From assembly GCF_022012295.1 (NCBI RefSeq), contig NZ_JAKLTN010000002.1, positions 744,001-808,000 of the forward strand: a stretch of DNA of 64,000 bases, read 5' to 3'. A program made the translations under genes and the position numbers. Shown piece after piece: positions 47,090 through 57,230 of the stretch. Below the pieces are notes generated by a model. It did no database searches. It saw only the letters and a program-made list of their open reading frames with translations, and was not told the DNA's origin. Each line of letters opens with the position of its first letter. Position 1 is the first letter of the stretch. This DNA is from Dechloromonas hankyongensis (GTDB lineage: Bacteria; Pseudomonadota; Gammaproteobacteria; Burkholderiales; Rhodocyclaceae).

Positions 47090-48169
47090 ATGACTCCCGA
47101 CCATCCACTGATCCACCTCTTGCGCGCCCCCACGGAGGCCACAAAGACGCTTTCCCTACGCGAATGGAGCATTGCCATCAGCGCCGCCCGCGAAGGTCAT
47201 CTGCTTGGGCGCCTGGGGCATCTGCTCGGCGCCCCGGAAGTCTCTGCAATGCTTCCCGAACAGGTCAGGAACCATACCGAAAGCGCCAATCGTGTGGCTG
47301 CCAGCCAGCACCGGAATGTGCGATGGGAAATTGAAGAAATCCACCGCGCCCTGAATGGCAAAAATATTCCATTTGCCATACTCAAGGGAGGTGCCTACAT
47401 TGCCATGGGCTACGATGCCGCCCGGGGAAGAACCCTCTCTGATATCGACATCATGGTTCCGCACGCCAGAATCGTCGAAGCCGAACGTGCGCTTATCGAC
47501 AATGGCTGGTTTCCGGGCAAACTCAATCCTTACGACCAACGCTACTATCGCACCTGGATGCATGAACTGCCTCCGCTGCGACACCTGGAGCGCGGCACGA
47601 CGCTGGATGTCCATCATACGATCATTCCGCCAACAGCGGCCGTAAAGCCTGACGTTAACCAGCTCTGGGCAGAAGCCAAGCCTTTAGCCCCTTACCGCGA
47701 CGTATTCGTGCTCTGCCCGGAAGACATGGTTTTGCATAGCGCCACTCATCTTTTTCACGATGGCGAAATGGAACATGGGCTACGCGACTTGATCGACATG
47801 GACAGCCTGATCGGCGAGTTCGCCCGACAAGCGGATTTCTGGCCGAAGCTGAACCAGCGAGCTGTGCTTCTCGACCTCACTCGCCCCCTGTACTACGCCC
47901 TGCAGTGCCGCCAGCATTTTCTTGGAGTTGCTGCCCCCGAGGAAATACTACGTTCGATTGGCGCCCGGCAAGAGTTCGGAGGTCCATCGACGCAGTGGAT
48001 ACTTGGCCAACTTATCACGGCCATTGGCGCCATTCTGCACGAACGCCCAACACTCGGTATCCAGTTCGCCAAATTCATGGTTTTCGTGCGATCTCACTAC
48101 CTGCGCATGCCGATGCACCTTCTGGCCCCGCACCTGCTTAGAAAGATGCTGGTTCCCAAACAGGAATAA
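47090..48169 (+). CDS. Nucleotidyltransferase-fold protein of HPr-rel-A cassette (NTP_transf_5-like)
   Basis: 359 aa, starting directly after the kinase stop. Nucleotidyltransferase core: FAILKGGAYIAMGY followed by TLSDIDIMVPH, whose DID is the usual metal pair; later VLHSATHLFHDGE and LRDLIDMD are typical of this minDUF/NTP_transf_5 group. It may nucleotidylate a protein or glycan. Last gene of the cassette, 39 bp before the tRNA-Arg gene on the other strand. Confidence 0.86.
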   Translation: MTPDHPLIHLLRAPTEATKTLSLREWSIAISAAREGHLLGRLGHLLGAPEVSAMLPEQVRNHTESANRVAASQHRNVRWEIEEIHRALNGKNIPFAILKGGAYIAMGYDAARGRTLSDIDIMVPHARIVEAERALIDNGWFPGKLNPYDQRYYRTWMHELPPLRHLERGTTLDVHHTIIPPTAAVKPDVNQLWAEAKPLAPYRDVFVLCPEDMVLHSATHLFHDGEMEHGLRDLIDMDSLIGEFARQADFWPKLNQRAVLLDLTRPLYYALQCRQHFLGVAAPEEILRSIGARQEFGGPSTQWILGQLITAIGAILHERPTLGIQFAKFMVFVRSHYLRMPMHLLAPHLLRKMLVPKQE

Positions 48170-48208
48170 GGCACGCCGGCTGTAGCTAGCGAATTCAGAA
48201 CGGATGCT

Positions 48209-48285
48209 TGGCGTGCCCGGAGGGACTCGAACCCCCGACCTGCTGCTTAGAAGGCAGCTGCTCTATCCAGTTGAGCTACGGGCAC
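48209..48285 (-). tRNA. tRNA-Arg (anticodon UCU)
   Basis: 77 nt on the - strand including encoded CCA. Acceptor GTGCCCG/CGGGCAC, D arm, anticodon loop CTTCTAA (UCU), T loop GTTCGAGTC; discriminator G. It lies 22 bp downstream of tRNA-Pro and is probably co-transcribed with it. Confidence 0.95.
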
Positions 48286-48307
48286 TTGAGGGTGATGCAA
48301 GAGGAAT

Positions 48308-48384
48308 TGGTCGGGGCGGTGGGATTCGAACTCACGACCCTCTGCTCCCAAAGCAGATGCGCTACCAGACTGCGCTACGCCCCG
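48308..48384 (-). tRNA. tRNA-Pro (anticodon UGG)
   Basis: 77 nt on the - strand including encoded CCA. Acceptor CGGGGCG/CGCCCCG, anticodon loop TTTGGGA (UGG), T loop GTTCGAATC; discriminator A. Leads the two-gene tRNA unit. Confidence 0.96.
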
Positions 48385-48398
48385 ACACGAGAGAGCGC

Positions 48399-48404
48399 AT
48401 TCTA
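48399..48404 (-). promoter_or_regulatory. Probable -10 for the tRNA-Pro/tRNA-Arg unit
   Basis: TAGAAT on the - strand with a GC-rich discriminator (GCGCTC) after it, as seen in stringently controlled stable-RNA promoters. No good -35 at 17 bp. Confidence 0.4.
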
Positions 48405-48461
48405 CCACCCCCCGGAAACACGCGCTAGATCAAGGAACTATCTTTCGACAACAAACAAATC

Positions 48462-48490
48462 TTGCCTCACGGCTGCCTTCATGATATTTA
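48462..48490 (+). promoter_or_regulatory. Possible promoter for dksA
   Basis: TTGCCT (48462-48467), 17 bp, TATTTA (48485-48490). Start near 48497, giving a 32-nt leader. Moderate match. Confidence 0.4.
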
Positions 48491-48528
48491 ATCGTTTTTT
48501 CGTCATCAGGCGCACAAGGCATAAGAAC

Positions 48529-48954
48529 ATGGCAGAAGAACTGCTCCACAAGCACTTCACTCCCTACCAACCCAAGGCTGGTGAGGATTACATGAGCAAC
48601 AAGCAACTGGCTCACTTCCGCAAGATTCTTGAAGCAGTCAAAAAAGAATTGAGCGAGGACATCGACCGCACCGTCCATACGATGCAGGATGAAGCCACCG
48701 TTTTCGCTGACCCCAACGATCGTGCCAGCCAGGAAACCGACATGGCCATCGAATTGCGCAACCGTGACCGCGAGCGCAAGCTGATCAAGAAAATCGATGA
48801 AACCCTGGGCCGTATCGACAGCGGCGACTATGGCTTCTGCGACAAGTGTGGCGTCGAAATCGGCATCAAGCGCCTGGAAGCTCGCCCGACGGCAACCCTG
48901 TGCATCGATTGCAAGACCCTGGACGAACTGAAGGAAAAACAGATGGCCAAATAG
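48529..48954 (+). CDS. dksA: RNA polymerase-binding transcription factor DksA
   Basis: 141 aa from ATG 48529 (AAGG at 48516-48519); the open frame upstream crosses the tRNA genes and is not used. Coiled-coil with acidic tip (EATVFADPNDRASQETD) and zinc finger CDKC...CIDC near the C-terminus. DksA binds the RNA polymerase secondary channel and, with ppGpp, represses stable-RNA promoters such as the tRNA unit next to it. Stand-alone gene ending at a shared terminator. Confidence 0.97.
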   Translation: MAEELLHKHFTPYQPKAGEDYMSNKQLAHFRKILEAVKKELSEDIDRTVHTMQDEATVFADPNDRASQETDMAIELRNRDRERKLIKKIDETLGRIDSGDYGFCDKCGVEIGIKRLEARPTATLCIDCKTLDELKEKQMAK

Positions 48955-49001
48955 GCCGTTCATACCTTCCAAGACTGCAGCAAGCAATCGAGCAGCCAAA
49001 A

Positions 49002-49029
49002 ACAAAGGGCACCTTACGGTGCCCTTTGT
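49002..49029 (-). terminator. Rho-independent terminator of pnp, shared with dksA
   Basis: Perfect 12-bp stem (ACAAAGGGCACC/GGTGCCCTTTGT) with a TTAC loop. On the - strand a T run follows, fitting pnp; the + strand T tract is poor, so it may only slow dksA transcription. Confidence 0.85.
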
Positions 49030-49051
49030 GCTTTCGGGGATTACTCCGTCG

Positions 49052-51202
49052 TTACTGCTGTTGTTGCTGCACAGCAGCCTCGGGAGCAGCAGCCTGCGGA
49101 GCGGCAGTGCCCTCTTCGGCAGCAGCAGCCTTCATCGACAGCTTGACGCGGCCGCGATCATCGGTCTCCAGAACCTTGACACGCACGACCTGGCCTTCCT
49201 TGACGTAGTCTTCAACCTTGTTGACACGCTCCTGAGCGATCTGGGAGATGTGCAGCAGGCCGTCCTTGCCCGGCAGGACCTGAACGATGGCACCGAAGTC
49301 GAGAATCTTCAGCACAGTGCCTTCGTAGATCTTGCCGATCTCGACTTCTGCCGTGATGGCATCGATACGGGCGCGTGCCGCAGCGGCAGCATCACCGGAA
49401 GTGGCAGCGATGGTGATCGTGCCGTCGTCCTGGATATCGATCGTGGTACCGGTTTCTTCGGTCAGCGCACGGATAACGGCGCCGCCCTTGCCGATCACGT
49501 CACGGATCTTTTCCGGATTGATCTTGAAGGTGTACAGACGCGGGGCGTAAGCCGACATTTCCTGACGCGGACCGGCAGCCGATTCCTGCATCAGGCCTAG
49601 GATATGCAGACGGGCGTCCTTGGCCTGAGCCAGTGCGACCTGCATGATTTCCTTGGTGATGCCCTGGATCTTGATGTCCATCTGCAGCGCGGTAATACCG
49701 GTCGTCGAACCGGCAACCTTGAAGTCCATGTCGCCGAGGTGATCTTCGTCACCCAGGATGTCGGTCAGCACGGCGAAGCGGTTGCCGTCCTTGATCAGAC
49801 CCATGGCGATACCGGCAACGTGGGCCTTGAGCGGCACGCCGGCGTCGAGCAGGGCCAGACAGCCGCCACAGACGGAAGCCATCGACGAGGAGCCGTTGGA
49901 TTCGGTGATTTCGGAGACCAGACGCATCGAGTACGAGAAATCTTCCGGCTTCGGCAGCACGGCCAGCAGGGCGCGCTTGGCCAGACGGCCGTGACCGATT
50001 TCGCGACGCTTCGGGGTGCCGACACGACCGCATTCGCCGGTGGCGTACGGGGGCATGTTGTAGTGCAGCATGAAGCGGTCGCGGTATTCACCGGCCAGCG
50101 CATCGATGATCTGCTCGTCGCGGTTGGTACCCAGCGTGGCGACAGCCAGCGCCTGGGTTTCGCCGCGGGTGAACAAGGCGGAACCGTGGGTGCGCGGCAG
50201 GACGCCGGAACGCATGGTGATCGGACGGACGGTGCGGGTATCGCGACCATCGATACGCGGAGCACCGCTCAGGATCCGGCCACGGACGATACCGGCTTCG
50301 AGTTCGAAGAACAGGTTACCGACAGTGTTTTCGTCCGGAGCGCCTTCTTCGCCGGTGCACAGGGCAGCGACGGCTTCGGCACGGATTTCCTTGACGGCCT
50401 GGCTGCGGGTCTGCTTGACGGTGATGTTGTAGGCCTCTTCCAGCTTGGCGCCGCAGACTTCCTGCAGGCGGGCAACCAGGGCTTCGTCCTTGGCCGGAGC
50501 TTGCCAGTCCCATTCCGGCTTGCCGGCTTCCTCGACCAGTTCGTTGATGGCGTTGATCGCCTTCTGCATTTCGGTGTGGCCGAAGACAACGGCGCCGAGC
50601 ATGATCTCTTCGGACAGTTCCTGGGCTTCGGATTCGACCATCAGCACGGCAGCTTCGGTACCGGCAACGACGAGGTCGAGCTGAGTTTCCTTGAGCTGGC
50701 TCAGGGTCGGGCACAGCACGTACTGGCCGTTGATGTAGCCGACGCGGGCGGCACCGATCGGGCCGTTGAACGGCACGCCGGAGATGGCCAGGGCAGCGGA
50801 GGCACCGAGCAGGGCCGGGATATCGGAATCGACTTCCGGATTCAGCGACATGACGGTAGCGACGACCTGTACTTCATTGTAGAAACCGTCCGGGAACAGC
50901 GGGCGGATCGGGCGGTCGATCAGGCGCGAGGTCAGGGTTTCCTTTTCGGAAGGACGGCCTTCACGCTTGAAGAAGCCGCCGGGAATACGGCCGGCAGCAT
51001 AAACTTTTTCCTGGTAATCGACGGTCAGCGGGAAGAAATCCTGGCCCGGCTTGGCACTCTTGGCCGCCACAACGGAAACCAGAACCACGGTTTCTTCCAT
51101 GGAAACGAGGACGGCACCGCCAGCCTGGCGGGCGATTTCGCCGGTTTCGATGGTGACCTGATGGTCGCCATAGGCGAAGGTCTTTTTCACGACATTAAAC
51201 AT
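49052..51202 (-). CDS. pnp: Polyribonucleotide nucleotidyltransferase
   Basis: 716 aa. Two RNase PH domains (first near [17 protein letters not shown]; second with [13 protein letters not shown] and the [13 protein letters not shown] phosphate site), then KH ([16 protein letters not shown]) and S1 ([20 protein letters not shown]) domains and a Q-rich tail. Phosphorolytic 3'-5' mRNA decay in the degradosome. AAGGAA before ATG 51202. Downstream of rpsO, separated by a terminator, as usual. Confidence 0.98.
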   Translation of the reverse strand: MFNVVKKTFAYGDHQVTIETGEIARQAGGAVLVSMEETVVLVSVVAAKSAKPGQDFFPLTVDYQEKVYAAGRIPGGFFKREGRPSEKETLTSRLIDRPIRPLFPDGFYNEVQVVATVMSLNPEVDSDIPALLGASAALAISGVPFNGPIGAARVGYINGQYVLCPTLSQLKETQLDLVVAGTEAAVLMVESEAQELSEEIMLGAVVFGHTEMQKAINAINELVEEAGKPEWDWQAPAKDEALVARLQEVCGAKLEEAYNITVKQTRSQAVKEIRAEAVAALCTGEEGAPDENTVGNLFFELEAGIVRGRILSGAPRIDGRDTRTVRPITMRSGVLPRTHGSALFTRGETQALAVATLGTNRDEQIIDALAGEYRDRFMLHYNMPPYATGECGRVGTPKRREIGHGRLAKRALLAVLPKPEDFSYSMRLVSEITESNGSSSMASVCGGCLALLDAGVPLKAHVAGIAMGLIKDGNRFAVLTDILGDEDHLGDMDFKVAGSTTGITALQMDIKIQGITKEIMQVALAQAKDARLHILGLMQESAAGPRQEMSAYAPRLYTFKINPEKIRDVIGKGGAVIRALTEETGTTIDIQDDGTITIAATSGDAAAAARARIDAITAEVEIGKIYEGTVLKILDFGAIVQVLPGKDGLLHISQIAQERVNKVEDYVKEGQVVRVKVLETDDRGRVKLSMKAAAAEEGTAAPQAAAPEAAVQQQQQ

Positions 51203-51276
51203 AAATTCCTTTCACTCTCATCACATTAGACAACAATAACAACAACTTACAACACAACAAAAGAACAACGGTACGG
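51203..51276 (-). other. Low-complexity GUU-rich pnp leader
   Basis: On the - strand the 5' leader is rich in TTG/GTT triplets (ttgttgttattgttgtc core) and should be unstructured. In enteric bacteria PNPase represses its own mRNA through the leader; whether this leader works so is inference. Confidence 0.4.
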
Positions 51277-51316
51277 CAAAAAACAAAAGAGCGGCCGGGA
51301 AACTCCGGGCCGCTCT
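51277..51316 (-). terminator. Terminator/attenuator between rpsO and pnp
   Basis: On the - strand AAGAGCGGCCCGGA pairs with a copy that has one base missing, followed by CTTTTGTTTTTTG. Strong stem plus T run. It can end the rpsO message and still let some transcripts read into pnp. Confidence 0.8.
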
Positions 51317-51335
51317 TCCTTGCTTCGGGTGCGCC

Positions 51336-51605
51336 TTACTTGCGCAGGCCGAGCTTGGTAATCAGGGTACGGTAACGCTCGACGTCCTTGCCCTTCAGGT
51401 AGTCCAGCAGCTTGCGACGCTGGGAAACCAAGCGCAGCAGACCACGACGGGAGTGGTGATCCTTGGTGTGCTCCTTGAAGTGCGGCTGCAGATCGTTGAT
51501 GCGGGCGGTCAGCAGGGCAACCTGGACTTCCGGGGAACCGGTGTCGCCCTTGGCTTGAGCGAATTCGGCGACGATGGACGCCTTGTTTGCAGTAGTCATT
51601 GCCAT
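51336..51605 (-). CDS. rpsO: 30S ribosomal protein S15
   Basis: 89 aa, full length. Signature [20 protein letters not shown] and [16 protein letters not shown] core ([25 protein letters not shown]). Start ATG 51605 (MAMTT); ATG 51599 is possible. S15 binds 16S rRNA and often its own leader. Own promoter at 51695. Confidence 0.98.
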   Translation of the reverse strand: MAMTTANKASIVAEFAQAKGDTGSPEVQVALLTARINDLQPHFKEHTKDHHSRRGLLRLVSQRRKLLDYLKGKDVERYRTLITKLGLRK

Positions 51606-51669
51606 TTCAAACTCTCTTTCATTGTTACGACGCAGCCCCAGTTTGATAGAGCCAGCGCCAGTTGGAAAA

Positions 51670-51700
51670 TTCCATCGACGATGGAAAGCGTTCGATTATA
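51670..51700 (-). promoter_or_regulatory. rpsO promoter with 5'-end palindrome
   Basis: On the - strand a perfect TATAAT -10 (51695-51700), poor -35 (GTGCAG, 17 bp up). The predicted start (near 51688) is followed at once by a perfect 8-bp palindrome (51670-51686), so the mRNA would start with a hairpin. Confidence 0.5.
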
Positions 51701-51705
51701 TCAGC

Positions 51706-52611
51706 TTAGCTGGCGAGCTGCACCAGCCTTTTCGGCCACAGCAAGCCACCATGCCCGGGCTCGCCAACGCCGATCAGTCGCTCCTCGGCATAGACGCGTA
51801 TCTTTCCTGCCATCCCCGCCGATAATGCCACCGGGTTGCCGTGCTGGAAGCGGTTCGCCTCGACGCCCTCGAGCGTAACCATCGGCAAAGACTGCAATAG
51901 TGCATCGACCGGCAGCAGCCACTGGCCACGCCCCGCTTCGTCGATTTCGGTCAATTCAGCCAGCGTCACGGCCCTGTCTAAGGTCAGATCGCCGACCACG
52001 GTACGCCGCAAGGCGGTCAAATGCGCCCCACAACCGAGCGCCTGGCCGATATCGGCGGCCAGCACGCGGATATAGGTACCCTTGCTGCAAGCCACCCGCA
52101 AGGTCAGCGCATCACCGGAGAAAGACAGGCATTCGATGGCATGGATGGTCACCGCCCTCGCCTCGCGCTCGACCTCGATACCTTGGCGGGCCAGTTCGTA
52201 GAGCGGACGACCGTCCCGCTTCAGCGCCGAATGCATGGGCGGAATCTGCTGAATAGCGCCGGTAAATCGCGGCAGCACATCCGCGATGCGAGCCGCATCG
52301 ACGTTCACTTCGGCCGTCGCGGTGATTGCCCCTTCGGCATCGCCGGAATCGGTCGTCACACCCAGCTTGAGCACCGCTTCGTAGGCCTTGTCGGCATCGA
52401 GCAGGTCGGCGGAAAACTTGGTCGCCTCGCCGAAGCACAAGGGCAGCAGCCCGGTGGCCAGCGGATCGAGGGTACCGGTATGCCCCCCTTTGGCGGCGGA
52501 AAAGAGCCGACGCGCCTTTTGCAGCGCATCGTTCGAGGTCATGCCTATCGGTTTGTCGAGCAAAAGCACGCCATCAACCTGTTTCCAGGTTTTTTTGACC
52601 TTGGGCTGCAT
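51706..52611 (-). CDS. truB: tRNA pseudouridine(55) synthase
   Basis: 301 aa. TruB motifs: GVLLLDKPIGMTSNDALQ, GHTGTLDPLATGLLPL with catalytic Asp, and YEAVLKLGVTTDSGDAEG. Makes pseudouridine 55 in the tRNA T arm. 7 bp after rbfA, standard nusA-infB operon order. Confidence 0.98.
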   Translation of the reverse strand: MQPKVKKTWKQVDGVLLLDKPIGMTSNDALQKARRLFSAAKGGHTGTLDPLATGLLPLCFGEATKFSADLLDADKAYEAVLKLGVTTDSGDAEGAITATAEVNVDAARIADVLPRFTGAIQQIPPMHSALKRDGRPLYELARQGIEVEREARAVTIHAIECLSFSGDALTLRVACSKGTYIRVLAADIGQALGCGAHLTALRRTVVGDLTLDRAVTLAELTEIDEAGRGQWLLPVDALLQSLPMVTLEGVEANRFQHGNPVALSAGMAGKIRVYAEERLIGVGEPGHGGLLWPKRLVQLAS

Positions 52612-52618
52612 GGGAGAC

Positions 52619-52999
52619 TTATTCTTCGGGCGTCTGATCGGACAGCGCGTTGGCCTGGTCGATCAGTTGCGACAAACTGGAGCCGCGCTCCAGCGAATTG
52701 TCGTAAACGAAATGCAGTTCCGGCAGCGTGTGAATATGGATGCGACGCCCCAATTCACGGCGCAGGAAGCCGGATGCCCGCTTCAGGCCACGCTCGATTT
52801 CGTCGAGATGGTCTGCGTTGAGCGTGGTGAAGAACACCTTGGCGTGCGCGTAGTCCGGCGTCAGCTCGACATCGGTCAAGCTGATCATGCCGACACGCGG
52901 ATCCTTCAGTTCGGTACGAATCAGATCAGCCAGGTCGCGGCGCACCTGCTCCGCGACCCGGTCACTACGTAGAAATCCTCTGGGAGACTGCTTTTTCAT
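52619..52999 (-). CDS. rbfA: 30S ribosome-binding factor A
   Basis: 126 aa. KH-like fold with [14 protein letters not shown] and [24 protein letters not shown]. 30S maturation and cold adaptation. Starts one base inside the infB stop (TAATG). Confidence 0.97.
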   Translation of the reverse strand: MKKQSPRGFLRSDRVAEQVRRDLADLIRTELKDPRVGMISLTDVELTPDYAHAKVFFTTLNADHLDEIERGLKRASGFLRRELGRRIHIHTLPELHFVYDNSLERGSSLSQLIDQANALSDQTPEE

Positions 53000-55719
53000 T
53001 ACAGCGTGCGTGCCACTTCCTGGATTTCGTAGACTTCAAGCTGATCGCCTTCCTGGATGTCGTTGTTGCCACGGAGCGACAGACCGCACTCGAAGTTGGA
53101 ACGGACTTCCTTGACGTCATCCTTGAAGCGCTTGAGGGAGTCGAGCTCGCCATCCCACTGCACAACGTTGTTGCGCAGCAGACGGACGCGGGAATTGCGC
53201 TTGACGATACCTTCCAGCACGTAACAGCCGGCAATGGCGCCAACCTTGGAGACGTGGAAGACCTGGCGGATTTCGACCATACCGGTGATCTGCTCGCGCT
53301 TTTCCGGCGACAGCATGCCGGACAGAGCGGCCTTGACTTCATCGACTGCGTCGTAAATCACGTTGTAGTAACGGATATCGACGCCGAAGTTCTCGGCCAG
53401 CTTGCGGGAACCCGCATCGGCACGGATGTTGAAGCCGATAATGACCGCACCGGAAGCCTGTGCCAGGTTGACGTCGGATTCGCTGATTGCGCCGACACCA
53501 CCGTGGATGACGTTGACCCGGACTTCCTCGTTCGACAGCTTGGCCAGGGTCTGCACCAATGCTTCCTGGGAACCCTGCACGTCGGCCTTGACGATGAGCG
53601 GCAGAGTCTTGACCTCGCCCTCTTCCATCTGCTGGAACATATTTTCCAGCTTGGCCGCCTGTTGCTTGGCCAGCTTGACGTCGCGGAACTTGCCCTGACG
53701 GAAGAGCGCAATTTCGCGCGCCTTCTTTTCGTCGGTCAGCACGATGGCCTCTTCGCCAGCGGCCGGCACATCGGACAGACCGAGAATTTCGACCGGAATG
53801 GACGGACCCGCTTCGTTAATCGGCTTGCCGTTCTCGTCGAGCATGGCGCGAACACGACCGAAGACCTGGCCGGCCAGCACGATGTCGCCGCGCTTCAAGG
53901 TACCGGACTGGACCAGCATGGTCGCCACGGCACCGCGCCCCTTGTCGAGGCGAGCTTCGATGATCAGACCCTTGGCCGGCGCATCCTTCTGCGCGGTCAG
54001 TTCCAGCACTTCGGCCTGCAGCAGCAACTGCTCGAGCAGGTCGTCGATGCCAGTACCCTTCTTGGCCGAAACCGGGACGAAGGGCGAATCGCCGCCGTAC
54101 TCTTCCGGAATGACGCCTTCGGCGACCAGTTCCTGCTTGACGCGGTCCGGGTTGGCATCCGGCTTGTCGATCTTGTTGACCGCCACGACCAGCGGCACAC
54201 CGGCCGCCTTGGCGTGGTGGATCGCTTCCTTGGTCTGCGGCATCACGCCGTCATCGGCTGCGACGACCAGAATGACGATGTCGGTGGCCTTGGCACCGCG
54301 CGCCCGCATGGCCGTGAAGGCCTCGTGACCCGGGGTGTCGAGGAAGGTGACCATGCCACGGTCGGTTTCGACGTGGTAGGCACCGATGTGCTGGGTAATG
54401 CCGCCGGCTTCGCCGGCCGCAACCTTGGCGCGACGGATGTAGTCGAGCAGCGAGGTCTTGCCGTGGTCGACGTGGCCCATGACGGTAACCACCGGAGCGC
54501 GCGGCTCCAACGGAATGTCCTTGTGCTCGGCGCTTTCCTCGAGGAAGGCGTCCGGATCGTCCAGCTTGGCGGCAACCGCCTTATGGCCCATTTCCTCGAC
54601 CACGATCATGGCCGTTTCCTGGTCCAGAACCTGGTTGATGGTAACCATCGAACCCATCTTCATCATCGCCTTGATGACTTCCGTCGCCTTCACGGCCATC
54701 TTGTGGGCCAGGTCGGAAACGGAGATGGTTTCGGGAATATGCACTTCGCGGGTGATCGGTTCGGTCGGCGCCTGGAAGCTGCCCTGACCGTCGTCGGACT
54801 TGTGCGACTTCTTGTGGCCGTGGCGATTGTCCTTCCAACCGCCGGCGCCATCGGAGCCGCGGGTCTTGATGCCACCCTTTTTCTTGCCGTCATCGGCGGC
54901 ACGACCGCCCTTGTTGTCACCCTTCTTGACGCCGGTTTCCGGCTTCTTGTGCAGGGTGCCCTTTTCGCCTTCACCGGCCTTGGCTTGGGTAGCTGCCTGC
55001 TGTTTGGCCAATTCGGCTGCCTTGGCAGCGGCCGCAGCCACTTCAGCCTGTTGACGCATCTGCGCCAACTGGACTTCGCGGGCTTGCTTTTCACGCAACT
55101 CGCGTTCCTGAATTTCACGCAGACGGCTGGAACGCGCTGCAGACTCCTCGCGAGCCTTCAGCTCCTTCTCGCCAATGATGGCGGCACGGCTAAGCACCGG
55201 TGCAGCCGGCTTTTCAGCTACGGGCTCCGGCACCGCTTCAACCACCACCTCCGGAACGACTTCCGGCTCCGGCACGACCTCGACGACCGGCTCCGGCACG
55301 ACTTCGACCACCGGTTCCGGCACGACTTCGACCACCGGCTCGGGAATGACTTCGACTTCCGGCACTTCCGGCTCGACGGATTGGTTCAGCGTTTCCAGTT
55401 CGGCTTCCGGCGCATGTTCGCCGACATCGCGCTTGACCAGGACACGCTTCTTGCGCACCTCGACCTGAACGGTACGGGCGCGCCCATGGGCATCGGTGGC
55501 CTTGATTTCGGACGTTTGCTTGCGGGTCAGGGTGATCTTGGTCTGCGACTCGTCGCCATGCGAACGGCGCAGATAGTCGAGCAGCCGAGCCTTGTCCTGA
55601 TCGGTCAGCGTTTCGCTGGACCCTTCCTTGCTGACGCCGGCCTTGCTCAATTGCTCGAGCAGGGCCGCGACCGGCATTTTGAGTTCAACGGCAAATTGTG
55701 AAACTGTTGTTGCGGACAT
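52999..55719 (-). CDS. infB: Translation initiation factor IF-2
   Basis: 906 aa. IF2 N-terminal segments, a long charged linker with Pro/Glu/Val repeats (residues about 115-160) and K/E/A-rich coil, then the GTPase: [34 protein letters not shown]. Domain IV tMet binding at the end. ATG 55719. Fourth of the rimP-nusA-infB-rbfA-truB set by distance from the promoter at 57754. Confidence 0.98.
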   Translation of the reverse strand: MSATTVSQFAVELKMPVAALLEQLSKAGVSKEGSSETLTDQDKARLLDYLRRSHGDESQTKITLTRKQTSEIKATDAHGRARTVQVEVRKKRVLVKRDVGEHAPEAELETLNQSVEPEVPEVEVIPEPVVEVVPEPVVEVVPEPVVEVVPEPEVVPEVVVEAVPEPVAEKPAAPVLSRAAIIGEKELKAREESAARSSRLREIQERELREKQAREVQLAQMRQQAEVAAAAAKAAELAKQQAATQAKAGEGEKGTLHKKPETGVKKGDNKGGRAADDGKKKGGIKTRGSDGAGGWKDNRHGHKKSHKSDDGQGSFQAPTEPITREVHIPETISVSDLAHKMAVKATEVIKAMMKMGSMVTINQVLDQETAMIVVEEMGHKAVAAKLDDPDAFLEESAEHKDIPLEPRAPVVTVMGHVDHGKTSLLDYIRRAKVAAGEAGGITQHIGAYHVETDRGMVTFLDTPGHEAFTAMRARGAKATDIVILVVAADDGVMPQTKEAIHHAKAAGVPLVVAVNKIDKPDANPDRVKQELVAEGVIPEEYGGDSPFVPVSAKKGTGIDDLLEQLLLQAEVLELTAQKDAPAKGLIIEARLDKGRGAVATMLVQSGTLKRGDIVLAGQVFGRVRAMLDENGKPINEAGPSIPVEILGLSDVPAAGEEAIVLTDEKKAREIALFRQGKFRDVKLAKQQAAKLENMFQQMEEGEVKTLPLIVKADVQGSQEALVQTLAKLSNEEVRVNVIHGGVGAISESDVNLAQASGAVIIGFNIRADAGSRKLAENFGVDIRYYNVIYDAVDEVKAALSGMLSPEKREQITGMVEIRQVFHVSKVGAIAGCYVLEGIVKRNSRVRLLRNNVVQWDGELDSLKRFKDDVKEVRSNFECGLSLRGNNDIQEGDQLEVYEIQEVARTL
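55265..55360. repeat. Four 24-bp tandem repeats in infB linker
   Basis: Units at 55265-55288, 55289-55312, 55313-55336 and 55337-55360 encode the octapeptide PVVEVVPE with few changes. Adjacent units differ at two bases or fewer, except the last, so the array is young and may vary between strains. Confidence 0.85.
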
Positions 55720-55736
55720 ACTTTGCTACCTCCCGC

Positions 55737-57209
55737 TCACTCGAACCAGTGAGCCCGTGCCTTCAGAATGAGTTCCTTGGCACGCTCGTCGTCAATGCCG
55801 GTCATTTCCGTCAATTCATCAACCGCCAATTCCGCGAGATCGTCGCGGGTCTTGACGTCATGTTCGGCCAGTTTGGCGGCCAGTTCCTTGCTCATCCCTT
55901 CGAGACCGATCAGGTCTTCGGAGACGTTCTCCAGCTTTTCTTCCGTGGCGATGGCTTCGGTGAGCAGGACGTTACGGGCGCGATTGCGCAGCTCGTTGAC
56001 GATTTCCTCGTCCAGCCCGTCGATTTCCAGCATTTCGGCCAGCGGCACATAGGCCACTTCTTCCAGCGTCGAGAAGCCTTCGTCTATCAGCAGGTCGGCG
56101 AGTTCCTCGTCGATATCCAGCTTTTCCATGAATACCACGCGGGTCACGGCGTGCTCGGCTTCGGACTTCTTGGCCGACTCGTCCTGGGTCATCAGGTTGA
56201 TGGTCCATTGCGTCAGCTCGGAAGCCAGACGAACGTTCTGGCCGCTGCGGCCAATGGCGATGGCGAGGTTGTCCTCGTCGACGACCACGTCCATGGCATG
56301 CTTTTCCTCATCGACCACGATGGAGGAGACTTCGGCCGGCGACAGCGCGCCGATGACGAATTGCGCCGGGTCGGCCGACCACAGCACGATGTCGATGTTC
56401 TCGCCGCCGATCTCGTTGCGCACGGCGGTGACGCGCGAACCGCGCAGGCCGACGCAGGTACCGATCGGATCGACGCGCGGATCGTTGGACTTGACGGCGA
56501 TCTTGGCGCGCAGGCCGGGGTCGCGGGCACAAGCCTTCAGTTCCATCAGGCCATCGGAAATTTCCGGCACTTCCAGATCGAACAGCTTGATGACGAATTC
56601 CGGTGCGGTGCGCGACAGGATGATCTGCGGGCCGCGGGCATTGCGGTCGATGCGCAGCAGATAGGCCTTGACGCGATCGCCGATGCGCAGGTTTTCCTTG
56701 GGGATCATCTGGTCGCGCGGCAGCAGGGCTTCGATCTTGCCAGCCTCGATGATCGCGTTGCCGCGCTCCATGCGCTTGATGGTGCCGGAAACGATGTGCT
56801 CGCCGCGGCTCAGGAAGTCGGACAGGATCTGCTCGCGCTCGGCGTCGCGAATCTTCTGCAGAATGACCTGCTTGGCGGCCTGGGCACCGATACGACCGAA
56901 GTCGATGGGCTCCAGCGGCTCCTCGAGGAAATCGCCGGCTTCGACGTCCGGATCGCCCTTCTGCGCTTCGGACAGCGGAACCTGCAGGTATTCGTTGACA
57001 TACTCGTTGTCGGCGACAACTTGCCAGCGACGGAAGGAGTCGTAGTTACCGGTATTGCGGTCGATCGAGACGCGCACTTCGGCCTCGTCATGGATACGCT
57101 TTTTCGTCGCGGAAGCCAGCGCCAGCTCAAGGGCACCGAATACGATTTCCTTGGCGACGTTCTTTTCGCGGGCCAGTGCATCGACCAGCAGCAACATTTC
57201 ACGGCTCAT
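55737..57209 (-). CDS. nusA: Transcription termination/antitermination factor NusA
   Basis: 490 aa. N-terminal RNAP-binding domain, S1 ([17 protein letters not shown]), two KH ([21 protein letters not shown]-like [20 protein letters not shown]), and two C-terminal AR helix-hairpin repeats. AGGAGG at 57219-57224 before ATG 57209. Between rimP (21 bp) and infB (17 bp). Confidence 0.98.
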   Translation of the reverse strand: MSREMLLLVDALAREKNVAKEIVFGALELALASATKKRIHDEAEVRVSIDRNTGNYDSFRRWQVVADNEYVNEYLQVPLSEAQKGDPDVEAGDFLEEPLEPIDFGRIGAQAAKQVILQKIRDAEREQILSDFLSRGEHIVSGTIKRMERGNAIIEAGKIEALLPRDQMIPKENLRIGDRVKAYLLRIDRNARGPQIILSRTAPEFVIKLFDLEVPEISDGLMELKACARDPGLRAKIAVKSNDPRVDPIGTCVGLRGSRVTAVRNEIGGENIDIVLWSADPAQFVIGALSPAEVSSIVVDEEKHAMDVVVDEDNLAIAIGRSGQNVRLASELTQWTINLMTQDESAKKSEAEHAVTRVVFMEKLDIDEELADLLIDEGFSTLEEVAYVPLAEMLEIDGLDEEIVNELRNRARNVLLTEAIATEEKLENVSEDLIGLEGMSKELAAKLAEHDVKTRDDLAELAVDELTEMTGIDDERAKELILKARAHWFE

Positions 57210-57230
57210 GGGCTAAAACCTCCTAGTCCT

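Noticed and set aside
48208..48528. N-terminal extension of dksA through both tRNA genes
   Set aside because: The frame is open by chance across the tRNAs; the ATG at 48529 with AAGG gives the normal DksA length.
55265..55360. Tandem repeat considered as CRISPR-like array
   Set aside because: Units are directly adjacent with no spacers and lie in frame inside infB.
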